A stretch of 64,000 nt of DNA from Bacteroidales bacterium (GCA_017634595.1 JAGBNC010000015.1:1-64000), one strand, 5' to 3'. Shown: positions 8,721 through 18,075, counted from the first letter of the stretch. Notes: generated from the sequence alone by a model not told the origin. Numbers and translations are program-made.

Positions 8721-9500
8721 ATGGTGCAGTGGATGGGCATAATCAATCTTACGCCGGACTCGTTCTTCGAGCCCAGCAGGGCCGGGTCTGTGGGTGAGTT
8801 CATGGCTAAGGTTGAGGGTTTTGCTGCCGCCGGAGCCACGTACATTGATGTGGGTGCCGTATCTACCCGTCCGGGTGCTGCCGCAGTGTCCGTCGATGAG
8901 GAGTGGAGGCGGCTCGAGCCGGCGCTGCGCCAACTTGTTGCCTCGGGATTGTGCGCTCCTCGGGCGCTGCGGCTTTCGATAGATACTACAAGCAGCGAGA
9001 TTGTGCGGCGTACTTTTGACCTTGTGGGTCCCTTCATCGTCAATGACATATCCGCTGGCGAAGACGATGTGCTCATGCTGCCTGTGACAGCGCGTCTGGG
9101 CCTTAGCTATGTGGCTATGCATAAGCGTGGTACGCCATCTACTATGGATTCTTTCTGTACCTATCCCGGAGGCGTGGTGCCTGAGCTCCTGCGTTATTTT
9201 GGCGGCTTTGCGTCAAGGGCGCGGGCTCTTGGGCTGGATGACTGGATACTTGATCCGGGGCTGGGCTTTGCCAAGACGCCGCAGCAGTGCTGGGAGATTC
9301 TGGAGCAGCTTCCTGCCCTTAACGTGCTTGGGCGTCCCATTCTGATCGGGGCCGCAGACAAACGTTTCACAAGGGAAGTCCCTTCGCATCTGGCGGCTGC
9401 GTATCCCGGGCTCGACGGCAACTGTATTGCCGAGGCTCTGGCTGAGGCCGGCGGTGCATCCATACTTAGGGTTCATGAGATTAGGAAATGTCACGATTAG
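8721..9500 (+). CDS. folP: dihydropteroate synthase
   Basis: Condenses p-aminobenzoate with dihydropterin pyrophosphate in folate synthesis. Diagnostic motifs are NLTPDSF near the N terminus, the pABA loop STRPGA, and FIVNDISAG. At 259 residues it is slightly short but complete; the usual DIGGESTRPG reads DVGAVSTRPG. It overlaps thiL by 13 bases, so the two are translationally coupled. Confidence 0.93.
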   Translation: MVQWMGIINLTPDSFFEPSRAGSVGEFMAKVEGFAAAGATYIDVGAVSTRPGAAAVSVDEEWRRLEPALRQLVASGLCAPRALRLSIDTTSSEIVRRTFDLVGPFIVNDISAGEDDVLMLPVTARLGLSYVAMHKRGTPSTMDSFCTYPGGVVPELLRYFGGFASRARALGLDDWILDPGLGFAKTPQQCWEILEQLPALNVLGRPILIGAADKRFTREVPSHLAAAYPGLDGNCIAEALAEAGGASILRVHEIRKCHD

Positions 9501-10636
9501 GAGAATTTGAACTCATAGAGCGCATCAGCGCTGCTTTCAATGGCGGAGAGGGAGTGAAGGCAGGGCCCGGGGTTACCGGGATCGGGGACGATTGTGCCAT
9601 ATTGCCCCAGAGCTCCGGACTTGATACCCTCGTCACCACCGATCTGCTGGTGGAGGGCCGTCATTTCTTGCTTGATGATGTGAGTGCGGAGCAGCTCGGA
9701 TGGAAGTCTGCTGCGGTGAATATCAGCGACATAGCTGCTATGGGCGGACGCCCGGTGGCGTCGTTTCTGTCGCTGGCGCTGCCTGCTTCGCTGGGGCCGG
9801 AATGGGTGGAGCGCTTCATCGGAGGCTTCAAGGAATTGTCCGCCCGCTTCGGCGTGCCGCTGCTTGGAGGCGACACTTCTGCGTCGCCCGACAATCTGTT
9901 TATCAACGTCACTTTGCTAGGGGAATGCCGCCACGGTGCGGCTGTCAGGCGTGACGGTGCCCGTCCTGGTGACCTCGTGTGCGTTACGGGTACTTTGGGT
10001 GATTCGGCCGCCGGCCTCCGTCTGCTTCTGGAACGGAATTCCCGCCGGCCCGGTGACTCTCTCTGTGATTCGGCCGCCGGCATTGCCCTTATCGACCGTC
10101 ACTATTGTCCCATGCCGCGGGTGGCTGAGGGTCAGGCGCTAGCAGCAGTGCCGGGCCTCCACGCCATGATGGATATCTCCGACGGTATCGCATCCGATCT
10201 CCGTCACATCCTAAGGGCCTCTGCCGGGCCTGGAAATGGTGAATTTGGGCCAAAAACGGTGGTTAGAGGCTCCGCTGGGCCTGGAAACGGTGAATTCGGG
10301 CCGGAAACCTGCTGCGGGACGTCCCTCTGTGCTGAGGTCGACCTACGCCTGCTGCCGGAGTCGGACGAACTCCGGCAGATATGTGACAAGCGAGGTTGGG
10401 ACCCCGCAGAACTAGCTGTGAGCGGGGGAGAGGACTACGAACTTCTGTTTACCTTGTCTCCGGAAGCCTTCGAAGCCGCTGCTGCAGCGGTCAGGGCCGC
10501 TTCTGGCGGGAAAGTCGGAGTGACTGCTATCGGCAAGATTCTCACTGCCGGAGGCACCCAACTGGGACGCACCCAAGGCGACATCCGTTGGCTTGGCGGT
10601 GCCAAGGACGAATATCAAGGCTTCACTCACTTCTGA
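9488..10636 (+). CDS. thiL: thiamine-monophosphate kinase with a duplicated insert
   Basis: Phosphorylates thiamine monophosphate to thiamine diphosphate. AIR-synthase-like fold: GDDCAIL, TTDLLVEGRHF, SAAVNISDIAAMGG, TGTLGDSAAGL, MDISDGIASDLRHI and the C-terminal SGGEDYELLF are all present. The product is 382 residues, longer than the usual ~320-350. The excess is a ~34-residue insert after LRHILRA made of two copies of a 17-residue unit with core GPGNGEFGP. The frame is intact through it. A second short repeat (DSAAG, encoded by an identical 16-base string) occurs around 10008 and 10067. Confidence 0.92.
   Translation: MSRLGEFELIERISAAFNGGEGVKAGPGVTGIGDDCAILPQSSGLDTLVTTDLLVEGRHFLLDDVSAEQLGWKSAAVNISDIAAMGGRPVASFLSLALPASLGPEWVERFIGGFKELSARFGVPLLGGDTSASPDNLFINVTLLGECRHGAAVRRDGARPGDLVCVTGTLGDSAAGLRLLLERNSRRPGDSLCDSAAGIALIDRHYCPMPRVAEGQALAAVPGLHAMMDISDGIASDLRHILRASAGPGNGEFGPKTVVRGSAGPGNGEFGPETCCGTSLCAEVDLRLLPESDELRQICDKRGWDPAELAVSGGEDYELLFTLSPEAFEAAAAAVRAASGGKVGVTAIGKILTAGGTQLGRTQGDIRWLGGAKDEYQGFTHF
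10217..10318 (+). repeat. two tandem 51-base units inside thiL
   Basis: Copies 10217-10267 and 10268-10318 share a nearly identical 26-base core (from 10226 and 10277), differing by a few transitions. The period is 51 bases, so the frame is kept. The unit ends are GGCC-rich. Confidence 0.85.
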
Positions 10637-10660
10637 CGCACATGAGCGCCGAAGCCAAGG

Positions 10661-11200
10661 CTAGAAATTCTCTGCCGTAATCTCAAAGAAGGACTGGGGA
10701 TGCGCGCATACGGGACAGACCTGAGGTGCGGCGGTGCCCACCACGATATGTCCGCAGTTGCGGCACTCCCATACTTTCACTTCGCTCTTGGCGAACACTT
10801 CTTGGGCCTCGATATTCTTCAGCAGGGCCCTGTAGCGCTCTTCGTGGCGCTTCTCGATGGCTGCTACCATGCGGAACTTGGCGGCCAGAGCCTTGAAACC
10901 TTCCTCCTCGGCGGTCTTGGCAAAGCCCTCGTACATGTCGGTCCACTCATAATTCTCGCCAGCGGCTGCAGCGGCCAGATTCTCGGCAGTGTTGCCTATG
11001 CCTTCAAGCTCCTTGAACCAGAGTTTGGCATGCTCCTTCTCATTGTCGGCAGTCTTGAGGAAGATCTCGGCCATCTGCTCGAAGCCTTCTTTCTTGGCAA
11101 CGGATGCAAAGTAGGTGTATTTATTTCTCGCCTGTGATTCGCCGGCGAACGCAGCTTCCAGATTCTTTTCGGTCTGGGTTCCTGAATACTTGTTTGCCAT
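10661..11200 (-). CDS. rubrerythrin
   Basis: A peroxide-scavenging non-haem iron protein. The N-terminal ferritin-like domain has the diiron ligands in [14 protein letters not shown] and [10 protein letters not shown], repeated in the second half ([22 protein letters not shown]). The C-terminal rubredoxin knuckles are CRNCG and CPVCAHP. 179 residues is normal. The ATG at 11200 is used because the family starts [14 protein letters not shown]; the in-frame codon at 11221 would overlap the promoter. Confidence 0.95.
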   Translation of the reverse strand: MANKYSGTQTEKNLEAAFAGESQARNKYTYFASVAKKEGFEQMAEIFLKTADNEKEHAKLWFKELEGIGNTAENLAAAAAGENYEWTDMYEGFAKTAEEEGFKALAAKFRMVAAIEKRHEERYRALLKNIEAQEVFAKSEVKVWECRNCGHIVVGTAAPQVCPVCAHPQSFFEITAENF

Positions 11201-11218
11201 ATAGTTAAAATTTCTAGC

Positions 11219-11226
11219 CAAATGTA
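11219..11226 (-). promoter_or_regulatory. promoter -7 box of rubrerythrin
   Basis: TACATTTG on the minus strand matches TAnnTTTG, 18 bases before the ATG. It is divergent from the promoter at 11238-11245. Confidence 0.6.
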
Positions 11227-11237
11227 GTCATTTTTGT

Positions 11238-11245
11238 TAAATTTG
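11238..11245 (+). promoter_or_regulatory. promoter -7 box of the phosphodiester-glycosidase gene
   Basis: TAAATTTG matches TAnnTTTG but ends only four bases before the first ATG (11250). Translation may therefore begin at the second in-frame ATG (11256) or from an almost leaderless transcript. Confidence 0.5.
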
Positions 11246-11249
11246 CGGT

Positions 11250-12056
11250 ATGAAAATGCGTTTTTTATTGAGTCTCTCTGCCGCATTGCTACTGAGCCCT
11301 ATGATGATGGCGCAGATACAGTGGCATGACCTTGGAAAAGGGGCGCAGGTAGCCAGCTTTCAGGCACAACTTTTCAACTCTACCCAGAGCATCTCGGTGC
11401 TTCGTTATCCCGCTAAGCGCCTCAGGATGAGGGTGGTGAACGACCCCGGCACCAATGCCGACAGCACAGGTGCCATGGCGGCGCGCCACAATGCTCTGGC
11501 TGCCGTGAACGGTAGTTATTTCAATATGCGCACGCTGGAGCCTGTAACCTACGTTAAAGAGAAGTGCAGGGTGGAGGGCGCGACTACCCCCGGCGAGACA
11601 TTCCGCACCGACGGACTGCTGGCGATACGCGGCCGCAAGGTAGATATAATACGCTGCGACACACTTACTTACTCCCTCGCAGCCAAGCAGTGCCCCGATG
11701 CTCTTGCATCCGGCCCGGTGCTGCTGCTCGACGGGTGGGAGGCTCGCGACGAGTGGCCTCAGAGTTCGTTCTACACCAAGCGTCACCCGCGCACCTTCGT
11801 GGGTACGACCAACGACGGGTGGGTGTATCTTGTAGTGATTGACGGGCGCGCGCCGGGCAAGGCAGACGGCGCCACCATTCATGAGACGGCGCTGATAGCC
11901 CGTCTGCTGGGCCTCGACAATGCTATCAACCTCGACGGCGGCGGGTCCAGTACTCTGTGGACCCGTGAACGCGGCGTAGTGTCCAATCCATGCGACAACC
12001 GCCGCTACGACCACGAAGGCCAGCGGCGGGTACCAAATATCGTCATTATCAAATAA
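11250..12056 (+). CDS. exported phosphodiester glycosidase family (NAGPA/DUF2233) protein
   Basis: The product (268 residues, or 266 from the ATG at 11256) begins with a signal peptide ending MMMAQ. The mature part has the NAGPA-type fold motifs: AAVNGSYFN, TFVGTTNDGWVYLVVIDGR and the signature NLDGGGSSTLW. Known relatives cleave GlcNAc-1-phosphodiester or act on envelope glycans; the substrate here is unknown. The promoter is divergent from rubrerythrin and the gene converges with the GH27 gene. Confidence 0.85.
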   Translation: MKMRFLLSLSAALLLSPMMMAQIQWHDLGKGAQVASFQAQLFNSTQSISVLRYPAKRLRMRVVNDPGTNADSTGAMAARHNALAAVNGSYFNMRTLEPVTYVKEKCRVEGATTPGETFRTDGLLAIRGRKVDIIRCDTLTYSLAAKQCPDALASGPVLLLDGWEARDEWPQSSFYTKRHPRTFVGTTNDGWVYLVVIDGRAPGKADGATIHETALIARLLGLDNAINLDGGGSSTLWTRERGVVSNPCDNRRYDHEGQRRVPNIVIIK

Positions 12057-13640
12057 TTATCTCCAGAAGCCGCGGAGCTTGGTCTCCGTGATGCCGGGGG
12101 AGAGACGGACAAACACCACGCCGTGCGGTGCAACTTCGGTCTCCCAGCGCTCCTTGCGGGCCACGGTGCCTATGTCCTTCTGCCTCCAGATATCGTGAAT
12201 CTTCTGATCTGCCACGAGCCCGAGGGAGTGGGGGACGAAACCTATCTTCTTGGGAGCGTCGCTCAGATTGAACATGGCCACTGCCACTGAGCCGTCTTCC
12301 AGCGGCTTGACGTAGGTAGCGTAAGTATCGTCGCCATATTGCTTTACGCCCTGTGCGCCCAGCGGATCCTGATTCACGTCAATCACCTCGCTGTTGCATA
12401 GCAGGCTCACGGTGAAGTCGTCCATCTCTGCCATATCGCAGCCGATCAGAAGCGGCGAAGCGAGTATGGACCAGAGGGTAATGTGGGTATACTGCTCGTC
12501 AGGCGTGAGCCCGGTCCAATGTGTCTTGGGGCCCCAGCCCACCTTGCCGACCACCAGCATGTCGGCGTCGGGCCAGTTGCCGGGGGCCTTGAATCCGGCC
12601 CAGCGGTCCTGCCCGCCGAATCCTATCTTGAAGATGCTGTCCCAGTTGTCACGGATGTCGCCGGTGGTGCGCCAGCACTCGGCGTAGTCGCGCAGGACGG
12701 GCCCCAGCACCACTTTTGAAGAGTTGGAGATGGAGTACACAATGTCACGCCCCGTGGCAAGCAGTGCTGCGCGCATGTCCTTGAGCCACCAGGGGTCGTT
12801 GTTGTTCCAGTCGTATTTGAGATAGTCCACGCCCCAGTCGGCCCACTGCTGTGCGTCTGCTTTGGCAAAGGAATAGTCGCCGAAGAACCATACGGAATCA
12901 CGTTTCATGCGACTGCGGTCAACTTTGTACACGCTGTCCACTATGCCTGCTTCCACCCAGGGATAACGTCCGTCTGGAGTGGGGGAGGAGCTGCCGATAT
13001 GACCGGCGTAGGTGCCGCACCAGGGCCCGGAGTAAATGCCGAGCTTGAGGCCCTTGGAGTGCAGCCAGTCGGCGAGTCCTTTCATGTCGGGGAACTTCTT
13101 GTTGGGCTGTATGCCGCCCCACTTGCCGCCGCGTACGCCCTGCCAGCCGTCATCGATGTTGATGTATGTCCAGCCGTAGTCGGCAAGCCCCTTGTCCAGC
13201 ATGGCCTGGGCCGAGCTCATGACCTTCTCCTGCGATACGCTGTTGCCCCAACAGTTCCATGAGTTCCACCCCATTGGCGGCGTGAGAGCTATGCGGTCGC
13301 CTATGACAATACGCAGCTCGCGTTCGCAGCTTCCGAGTGCATTGACTGCCTTGAGCGCCACGTGGTAAGTGCCTTTCTTGCGTGCGCGGCCCGAGATGAT
13401 GCCGCTGTCCGGGTCAAGCTTGAGGCCGCGCGGCAGCCCCTTGGCTTCGAAGTGCATGGGACGCACTCCGGTGGCGGGGATACGGAACAGGAACTCGGCC
13501 TTGGGCCTGGCTCCGTACACTTTAGGGCCGTTGATGCGCGGCGTGTCGGGAGCCTGTGGAGTGAGGATGGGAGATTGGGCGTTTGCAAAAAGGCAGAGCG
13601 CCGAGAACAGGATTAGCAAAGCTATCTTTTTCATAGACAT
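12057..13640 (-). CDS. GH27 alpha-galactosidase, exported
   Basis: Hydrolyses terminal alpha-galactosides. A signal peptide (KKIALLILFSALCLFANAQ) is followed by a putative Ig-like module (PRGLKLDPDSGIISGRARKKGTYHV) and the GH27 barrel starting at MGWNSWNCWG. The nucleophile Asp is in YLKYDWNNND and the acid/base Asp in TTGDIRDNWDS. 527 residues is normal for Bacteroidota GH27 enzymes. The ATG at 13640 or 13634 (MKKIA) may be used. No SusC/D pair is nearby, so this is not a full polysaccharide utilisation locus. Confidence 0.93.
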   Translation of the reverse strand: MSMKKIALLILFSALCLFANAQSPILTPQAPDTPRINGPKVYGARPKAEFLFRIPATGVRPMHFEAKGLPRGLKLDPDSGIISGRARKKGTYHVALKAVNALGSCERELRIVIGDRIALTPPMGWNSWNCWGNSVSQEKVMSSAQAMLDKGLADYGWTYINIDDGWQGVRGGKWGGIQPNKKFPDMKGLADWLHSKGLKLGIYSGPWCGTYAGHIGSSSPTPDGRYPWVEAGIVDSVYKVDRSRMKRDSVWFFGDYSFAKADAQQWADWGVDYLKYDWNNNDPWWLKDMRAALLATGRDIVYSISNSSKVVLGPVLRDYAECWRTTGDIRDNWDSIFKIGFGGQDRWAGFKAPGNWPDADMLVVGKVGWGPKTHWTGLTPDEQYTHITLWSILASPLLIGCDMAEMDDFTVSLLCNSEVIDVNQDPLGAQGVKQYGDDTYATYVKPLEDGSVAVAMFNLSDAPKKIGFVPHSLGLVADQKIHDIWRQKDIGTVARKERWETEVAPHGVVFVRLSPGITETKLRGFWR

Positions 13641-13654
13641 GAATGATTTATTCC

Positions 13655-13662
13655 CAAATATA
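13655..13662 (-). promoter_or_regulatory. promoter -7 box of the GH27 gene
   Basis: TATATTTG on the minus strand, 14 bases upstream of the ATG at 13640; no good -33 box was seen. Confidence 0.55.
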
Positions 13663-13674
13663 ATAAATAATTTG

Positions 13675-13682
13675 TATATTTG
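13675..13682 (+). promoter_or_regulatory. promoter -7 box of the uronate operon
   Basis: TATATTTG on the plus strand, back-to-back with the GH27 promoter. It implies a leader of about 145 bases before the ATG at 13835. Confidence 0.5.
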
Positions 13683-13702
13683 TCTGTTTTTGTATCACAA
13701 AA

Positions 13703-13808
13703 GCGGGGCTCACGGCACCGCCCTCGGATGGGGGTAGGACCGATTGGAAAAGCTACATTTCTCCTTGAGCCTGGCCTTGACCGGGTTCGGTTTTTCACAG
13801 AGCCCCGG
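13703..13808 (+). promoter_or_regulatory. structured leader of the uronate operon
   Basis: GGGGCTC (13705-13711) is complementary to GAGCCCC (13800-13806), closing a ~95-base region. Inside, ACCG-GGTT-CGGT (13780-13791) runs straight into TTTT, resembling a weak intrinsic terminator. This could be an attenuator or riboswitch-like leader. I do not recognise a known riboswitch class. Confidence 0.35.
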
Positions 13809-13834
13809 ACAGGGGAAGATATACCCAAAATCTA

Positions 13835-14875
13835 ATGAAAATACTTGTTACCGGTTCTGCCGGATTTATCGGAAGCAATCTAGTGTTGCGTCTGCTCGAC
13901 AGCGAGCAACCCTTGACCATCGTCGGTCTCGACAATCTCAACGATTACTATGATCCTTCGCTTAAGGAATACCGCCTTGGGCTTCTAGCGCAGAAGGCGC
14001 AGGAGCACCCGGAGCACGGCTACAGCTTCGTCCGGGGCGACCTTGCCGACAAGGCTCTTATCGACAGGCTCTTTGCCGATAATCATTTCGATATCGTGGT
14101 CAACCTTGCCGCACAGGCAGGCGTGCGCTACAGTATCGAGAATCCCGATGCGTATATCCAGAGCAACATGATAGGTTTCTACAATATCCTGGAGGCCTGC
14201 CGGCACAATCCGGTGCAGCATCTGGTGTACGCTTCATCCAGCAGCGTGTACGGCGGCAACAAGAAGGTGCCTTTCAGCACCGACGACCGCGTGGACAACC
14301 CCGTGAGCCTGTACGCCGCCACCAAGAAGAGCAACGAACTCTTCGCCCATTGCTATAGCAAACTATATGACATCCCTACCACGGGACTGCGTTTCTTTAC
14401 GGTGTACGGACCCGCAGGCCGTCCGGACATGGCCTACTTTGGATTCACGAACAAACTCATACAGGGCCGTACCATCCAGATTTACAACTACGGTAACTGC
14501 CGCCGCGATTTCACCTATGTGGACGATATCGTGGAGGGCATCGTGCGCGTTATGTGTAAGGCCCCCGCGCGCCGTAAAGGCGAGGACGGCCTCCCGGTGC
14601 CTCCCTACGCCATATACAACATCGGCGGCGGGCAGCCTGAGAATCTTCTGGACTTCGTGAACATACTGCAGGAGGAGCTGGTGCGCGCCGGAGTGCTGCC
14701 AGCCGACTTTGATTTCGACGCCCACAAGGAGCTCGTGCCCATGCAGCCCGGTGACGTGCCCACTACCTTCGCCGATGCTTCAGCGCTGGAGCGTGACTTC
14801 GGTTTCGTGCCTAAAATCACCCTCCGCGAGGGCCTGCGCAAGTTCGCCCAGTGGTACAAAGAATACTACGGATAA
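13835..14875 (+). CDS. NAD-dependent UDP-uronate 4-epimerase (CapI/LpsL-like)
   Basis: An extended SDR likely converting UDP-glucuronate to UDP-galacturonate. Gly-rich motif GSAGFIG (7-13), catalytic Y160xxxK164 in SLYAATK, and the stretch FFTVYGPAGRPDMAYF, which is typical of the UDP-GlcA 4-epimerase group rather than GalE. 346 residues is normal. It is first in a four-gene operon whose last gene makes UDP-GlcA, which supports the substrate. Its TAA overlaps the next ATG. Confidence 0.88.
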   Translation: MKILVTGSAGFIGSNLVLRLLDSEQPLTIVGLDNLNDYYDPSLKEYRLGLLAQKAQEHPEHGYSFVRGDLADKALIDRLFADNHFDIVVNLAAQAGVRYSIENPDAYIQSNMIGFYNILEACRHNPVQHLVYASSSSVYGGNKKVPFSTDDRVDNPVSLYAATKKSNELFAHCYSKLYDIPTTGLRFFTVYGPAGRPDMAYFGFTNKLIQGRTIQIYNYGNCRRDFTYVDDIVEGIVRVMCKAPARRKGEDGLPVPPYAIYNIGGGQPENLLDFVNILQEELVRAGVLPADFDFDAHKELVPMQPGDVPTTFADASALERDFGFVPKITLREGLRKFAQWYKEYYG

Positions 14876-16008
14876 TGCAATATCATATTTTTTCTCCCTA
14901 CCGCGTGTGCCCGCTGGGTGCACATGTTGACCACCAGAAGGGGCTGGTGACGGGATTTGCCATCGACAAGGGGGTGGACCTCTGGTTCGATGTGCGTGAC
15001 GACAGCAGGGTGGAGCTCCGGAGCGAGACTTTCACTGGCGACGTGGCGTTCGACATTGCCACTCCGGCCCTTGTGAAGCAGGGCGACTGGGGCGACTACG
15101 CCCGCGGTGCCAAATTCGCACTGCAGAAGCGTTTCAGACTGAGCTGCGGCATCAGCGGTGTCATCAAGGGGTCGCTCCCCGTGGGCGGCCTGAGCAGCAG
15201 CGCAGCGGTGCTCATAGCTTACGTGATGGCGTTCGCCAAGGCCAACAGCATCAGCCTGGAGCCGTTTGAGGTGATGAAGATAGCGTCGGAGGCGGAGCGG
15301 GAGTACATCGGGCTCAACAATGGTCTGCTGGATCAGGCATGTATTGCTCTGGGCAAGAAGGACCATCTGCTGATGCTGGACTGCGAGAGCAATGAGTATC
15401 GTCTGATCCCGAAGAACCCGCAGATGCCTGAGTTTGAGCTCGGTATCTTCTTCAGTGGGCTTACGCGGAGCCTGATGAGCAGCGACTACAATCTTCGTGT
15501 GACGGAGTGTAAGACGGCTGCCTGGATAGTTCAGGCTTACGAGAATGTGCCGCTGAAGACTCACGACCGGACCTTCCTGCGGGATGTGTCGGAGTCGATG
15601 TTCCGCCGTCACCGCGATGAGATGCCGCCGCGTTTTGCGCGGAGGGCGGAGCATTTTTTCGGTGAGCATAAGAGGGTGCGTGAGGGCATAACTGCTTGGG
15701 AGACCGGCAATTTGGAGTGGTTCGGGAGCCTGAGTAAGGCGAGTTGTGAGAGTTCGATTCATAATTACGAGTGCGGTAGTCCGGAGTTGATTGCTATCTA
15801 TGAGGCGATGCTGGATACTCCGGGTATCTACGGCGGGCGTTTCAGCGGGGCCGGTTTCAAGGGGGCGTGTATTGCTCTGGTGGATCCGTCTATGAGGGAT
15901 AGTGTGGCGGAGGCTGTGACGTCTAAGTATTTGAGTCGTTTTCCTCAGTACAAGAATACGTTTCGTGTGGATTTCTGTAAGTCTGATGACGGTGCTCGTT
16001 TTGTATGA
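14875..16008 (+). CDS. GHMP sugar kinase (galactokinase/uronokinase-like)
   Basis: The 377-residue product has the galactokinase-like N-terminal substrate motif PLGAHVDHQKG (13-23), the ATP loop GGLSSSAA (104-111) and the C-terminal GRFSGAGFKG. It should phosphorylate a hexose or hexuronic acid at C1. A galactokinase would normally have GE/HxDY; the HVDHQ variant plus the neighbours (epimerase, nucleotidyltransferase, UDP-glucose dehydrogenase) suggest an uronic acid substrate, but this is inference. The ATG at 14875 overlaps the upstream stop; its own stop overlaps the next start by ATGA. Confidence 0.82.
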   Translation: MQYHIFSPYRVCPLGAHVDHQKGLVTGFAIDKGVDLWFDVRDDSRVELRSETFTGDVAFDIATPALVKQGDWGDYARGAKFALQKRFRLSCGISGVIKGSLPVGGLSSSAAVLIAYVMAFAKANSISLEPFEVMKIASEAEREYIGLNNGLLDQACIALGKKDHLLMLDCESNEYRLIPKNPQMPEFELGIFFSGLTRSLMSSDYNLRVTECKTAAWIVQAYENVPLKTHDRTFLRDVSESMFRRHRDEMPPRFARRAEHFFGEHKRVREGITAWETGNLEWFGSLSKASCESSIHNYECGSPELIAIYEAMLDTPGIYGGRFSGAGFKGACIALVDPSMRDSVAEAVTSKYLSRFPQYKNTFRVDFCKSDDGARFV

Positions 16009-16766
16009 AGACGATTGTTTTAGCTGCGGGATACGCTACGCGTTTGTATCCGCTTACTGAGAATTTTCCTAAGCCTCTGCTGGAGATTGGGCATAATACT
16101 ATTCTGGGGCGTTTGCTGGACGATGTGGATGGTATTCCGGAGGTCGATGGGCATGTGATTGTGACCAACGGCAAGTTTGCACCGATGTTTGAGAAGTGGT
16201 CCGAGGAGAGGGAGGCCACGGTTTCAGGAGCCACTCTCTCCTCGGACCGCAAGCCTATCACGGTGCTATCGGACGGGACTTTTACTAACGTGACGCGTCT
16301 GGGGGCGGTCTGCGACCTTCTCTTGGCAATGGATAAGTTGAAGATCGACGATGATCTTCTGGTGCTGGCGGCGGACAATATCCTGGACTTCAGCCTCCGG
16401 GGTTTTGTGGAGGAATTCCACCGCAAGGGCACGTCCATGATTATGTGCCATCACGAGCCGGAGGTTTACAAGCTGCAGCGGACAGGAGTTATAGAGGTGG
16501 ACGATGATTTCCGCGTGCTGCAGATGCAGGAGAAGCCGCAGGAGCCGGTGTCACATTGGGCCGTGCCGCCGTTCTACATCTACAGGCGTGAGGATCTGGA
16601 CTTGGTGCGTGGCGCCATTGCCGGTGGCTGCGGCACAGACGCCCCCGGAAGCCTGGCCCGTTACATGGCTGGCAAGACCGTGCTGCACGCCTGGCCCATG
16701 CCCGCCGGCCGCTTCGACATAGGCAGCCTTGATACATACGAACAAGCAAAACTTAAATACAAATGA
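16005..16766 (+). CDS. sugar-1-phosphate nucleotidyltransferase
   Basis: A 253-residue GT-A-like nucleotidyltransferase: [24 protein letters not shown] at the N terminus gives the NTP-binding loop and the Lys of the KPLL motif, with [10 protein letters not shown] as the metal-binding segment. It probably turns the sugar-1-phosphate made by the adjacent kinase into an NDP-sugar. It overlaps both neighbours by ATGA. Confidence 0.85.
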   Translation: MKTIVLAAGYATRLYPLTENFPKPLLEIGHNTILGRLLDDVDGIPEVDGHVIVTNGKFAPMFEKWSEEREATVSGATLSSDRKPITVLSDGTFTNVTRLGAVCDLLLAMDKLKIDDDLLVLAADNILDFSLRGFVEEFHRKGTSMIMCHHEPEVYKLQRTGVIEVDDDFRVLQMQEKPQEPVSHWAVPPFYIYRREDLDLVRGAIAGGCGTDAPGSLARYMAGKTVLHAWPMPAGRFDIGSLDTYEQAKLKYK

Positions 16767-18055
16767 AAATAGCAGTAGCAGGAACAGGATACGTGGGAAT
16801 GAGTATCGCCACGCTCCTGTCGCAGCACAACGAGGTTGTGGCTGTTGATGTCATCCCTGAGAAAGTAGAGAAGATCAACAAGCGCATAAGCCCCATACAA
16901 GACGATTATATCGAGAAATATCTGGCTGAGAAGCAGCTGAACCTGGTGGCAACGCTCGATGGCCGTGCCGCCTACGCAGGCGCCGACTTCGTGGTCATTG
17001 CCGCTCCGACCAACTACGACCCCAAGAAGAACTTTTTCGATACTTCGCACGTCGAGGAGGTCATAGAGCTGGTGCTGGAAGTCAATCCCGACGCGGTGAT
17101 GGTGGTCAAGTCCACTGTGCCCGTGGGATTTACCGCTCACGCCCGCCAGAAGTTCAGTTACCGTGAGCGTCAGGCGGACGGTACGTTCAAGGTGGTGGTG
17201 CCGCGTATTATCTTCGCCCCTGAGTTCCTCCGTGAGAGCAAGGCTTTGTACGACAATCTGTATCCTTCTCGCATCATAGTTGGATATGATAGCGAAGGGA
17301 CTGATGCCGCAGCATCCCTCCCTTCGCTCGAACAAGCAGCCCATACTTTTGCGGCCTTGATCAAACAGGGGGCGCTTAAGGAAGATGTGCCTGTTCTATT
17401 CATGGGCAGTACGGAGGCTGAAGCAGTCAAGCTCTTTGCCAACACTTACCTTGCCCTGCGCGTATCGTACTTCAACGAACTTGACACCTACGCCGAGATG
17501 AAGGGGCTTGACACACAGGCTATTATCGAGGGCGTGTGCCTCGACCCCCGCATCGGCACGCATTACAACAACCCCAGCTTCGGCTACGGCGGCTACTGCC
17601 TCCCCAAGGACACCAAGCAGCTGCTGGCCAACTTCAACGACGTGCCCGAGAACCTTATCAAGGCCATTGTGGACAGCAACCGCACCCGTAAGGATTACAT
17701 TGCCGACCGTGTGCTTGAGCGTGCCGGATACTATAGCTCCAACTCCGCCTTCGACTCCGCCAAGGAGAGGGAAGTGACGGTGGGAGTGTACCGCCTGACC
17801 ATGAAGACCGGCTCCGATAACTTCCGCCAGAGCGCCATCCAGGGCATCATGAAGCGCATCAAGGCCAAGGGCGCCAAGGTGATAGTGTACGAGCCTGCGC
17901 TGGAGGACGGCATCACCTTCTTCGGCTCCCGTGTGGTCAACGATCTCGCTGCTTTCAAAGCCCAGTCCGACGCCATCATCGCCAACCGCTACGATAGTGT
18001 GTTGGACGATGTGGCGGGGAAGGTGTATACGAGGGATATTTTCAAAAGGGATTAG
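16763..18055 (+). CDS. ugd: UDP-glucose 6-dehydrogenase
   Basis: Oxidises UDP-glucose to UDP-glucuronate using two NAD. Rossmann motif GTGYVGMS at residues 7-14, [21 protein letters not shown], and the catalytic Cys279 in [15 protein letters not shown]. It is 430 residues long. It is the last gene of the uronate operon, supplying substrate for the 4-epimerase at its head and for capsule synthesis downstream. Confidence 0.95.
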   Translation: MKIAVAGTGYVGMSIATLLSQHNEVVAVDVIPEKVEKINKRISPIQDDYIEKYLAEKQLNLVATLDGRAAYAGADFVVIAAPTNYDPKKNFFDTSHVEEVIELVLEVNPDAVMVVKSTVPVGFTAHARQKFSYRERQADGTFKVVVPRIIFAPEFLRESKALYDNLYPSRIIVGYDSEGTDAAASLPSLEQAAHTFAALIKQGALKEDVPVLFMGSTEAEAVKLFANTYLALRVSYFNELDTYAEMKGLDTQAIIEGVCLDPRIGTHYNNPSFGYGGYCLPKDTKQLLANFNDVPENLIKAIVDSNRTRKDYIADRVLERAGYYSSNSAFDSAKEREVTVGVYRLTMKTGSDNFRQSAIQGIMKRIKAKGAKVIVYEPALEDGITFFGSRVVNDLAAFKAQSDAIIANRYDSVLDDVAGKVYTRDIFKRD

Positions 18056-18075
18056 GCGTGTTTTTTGTTAAATTA

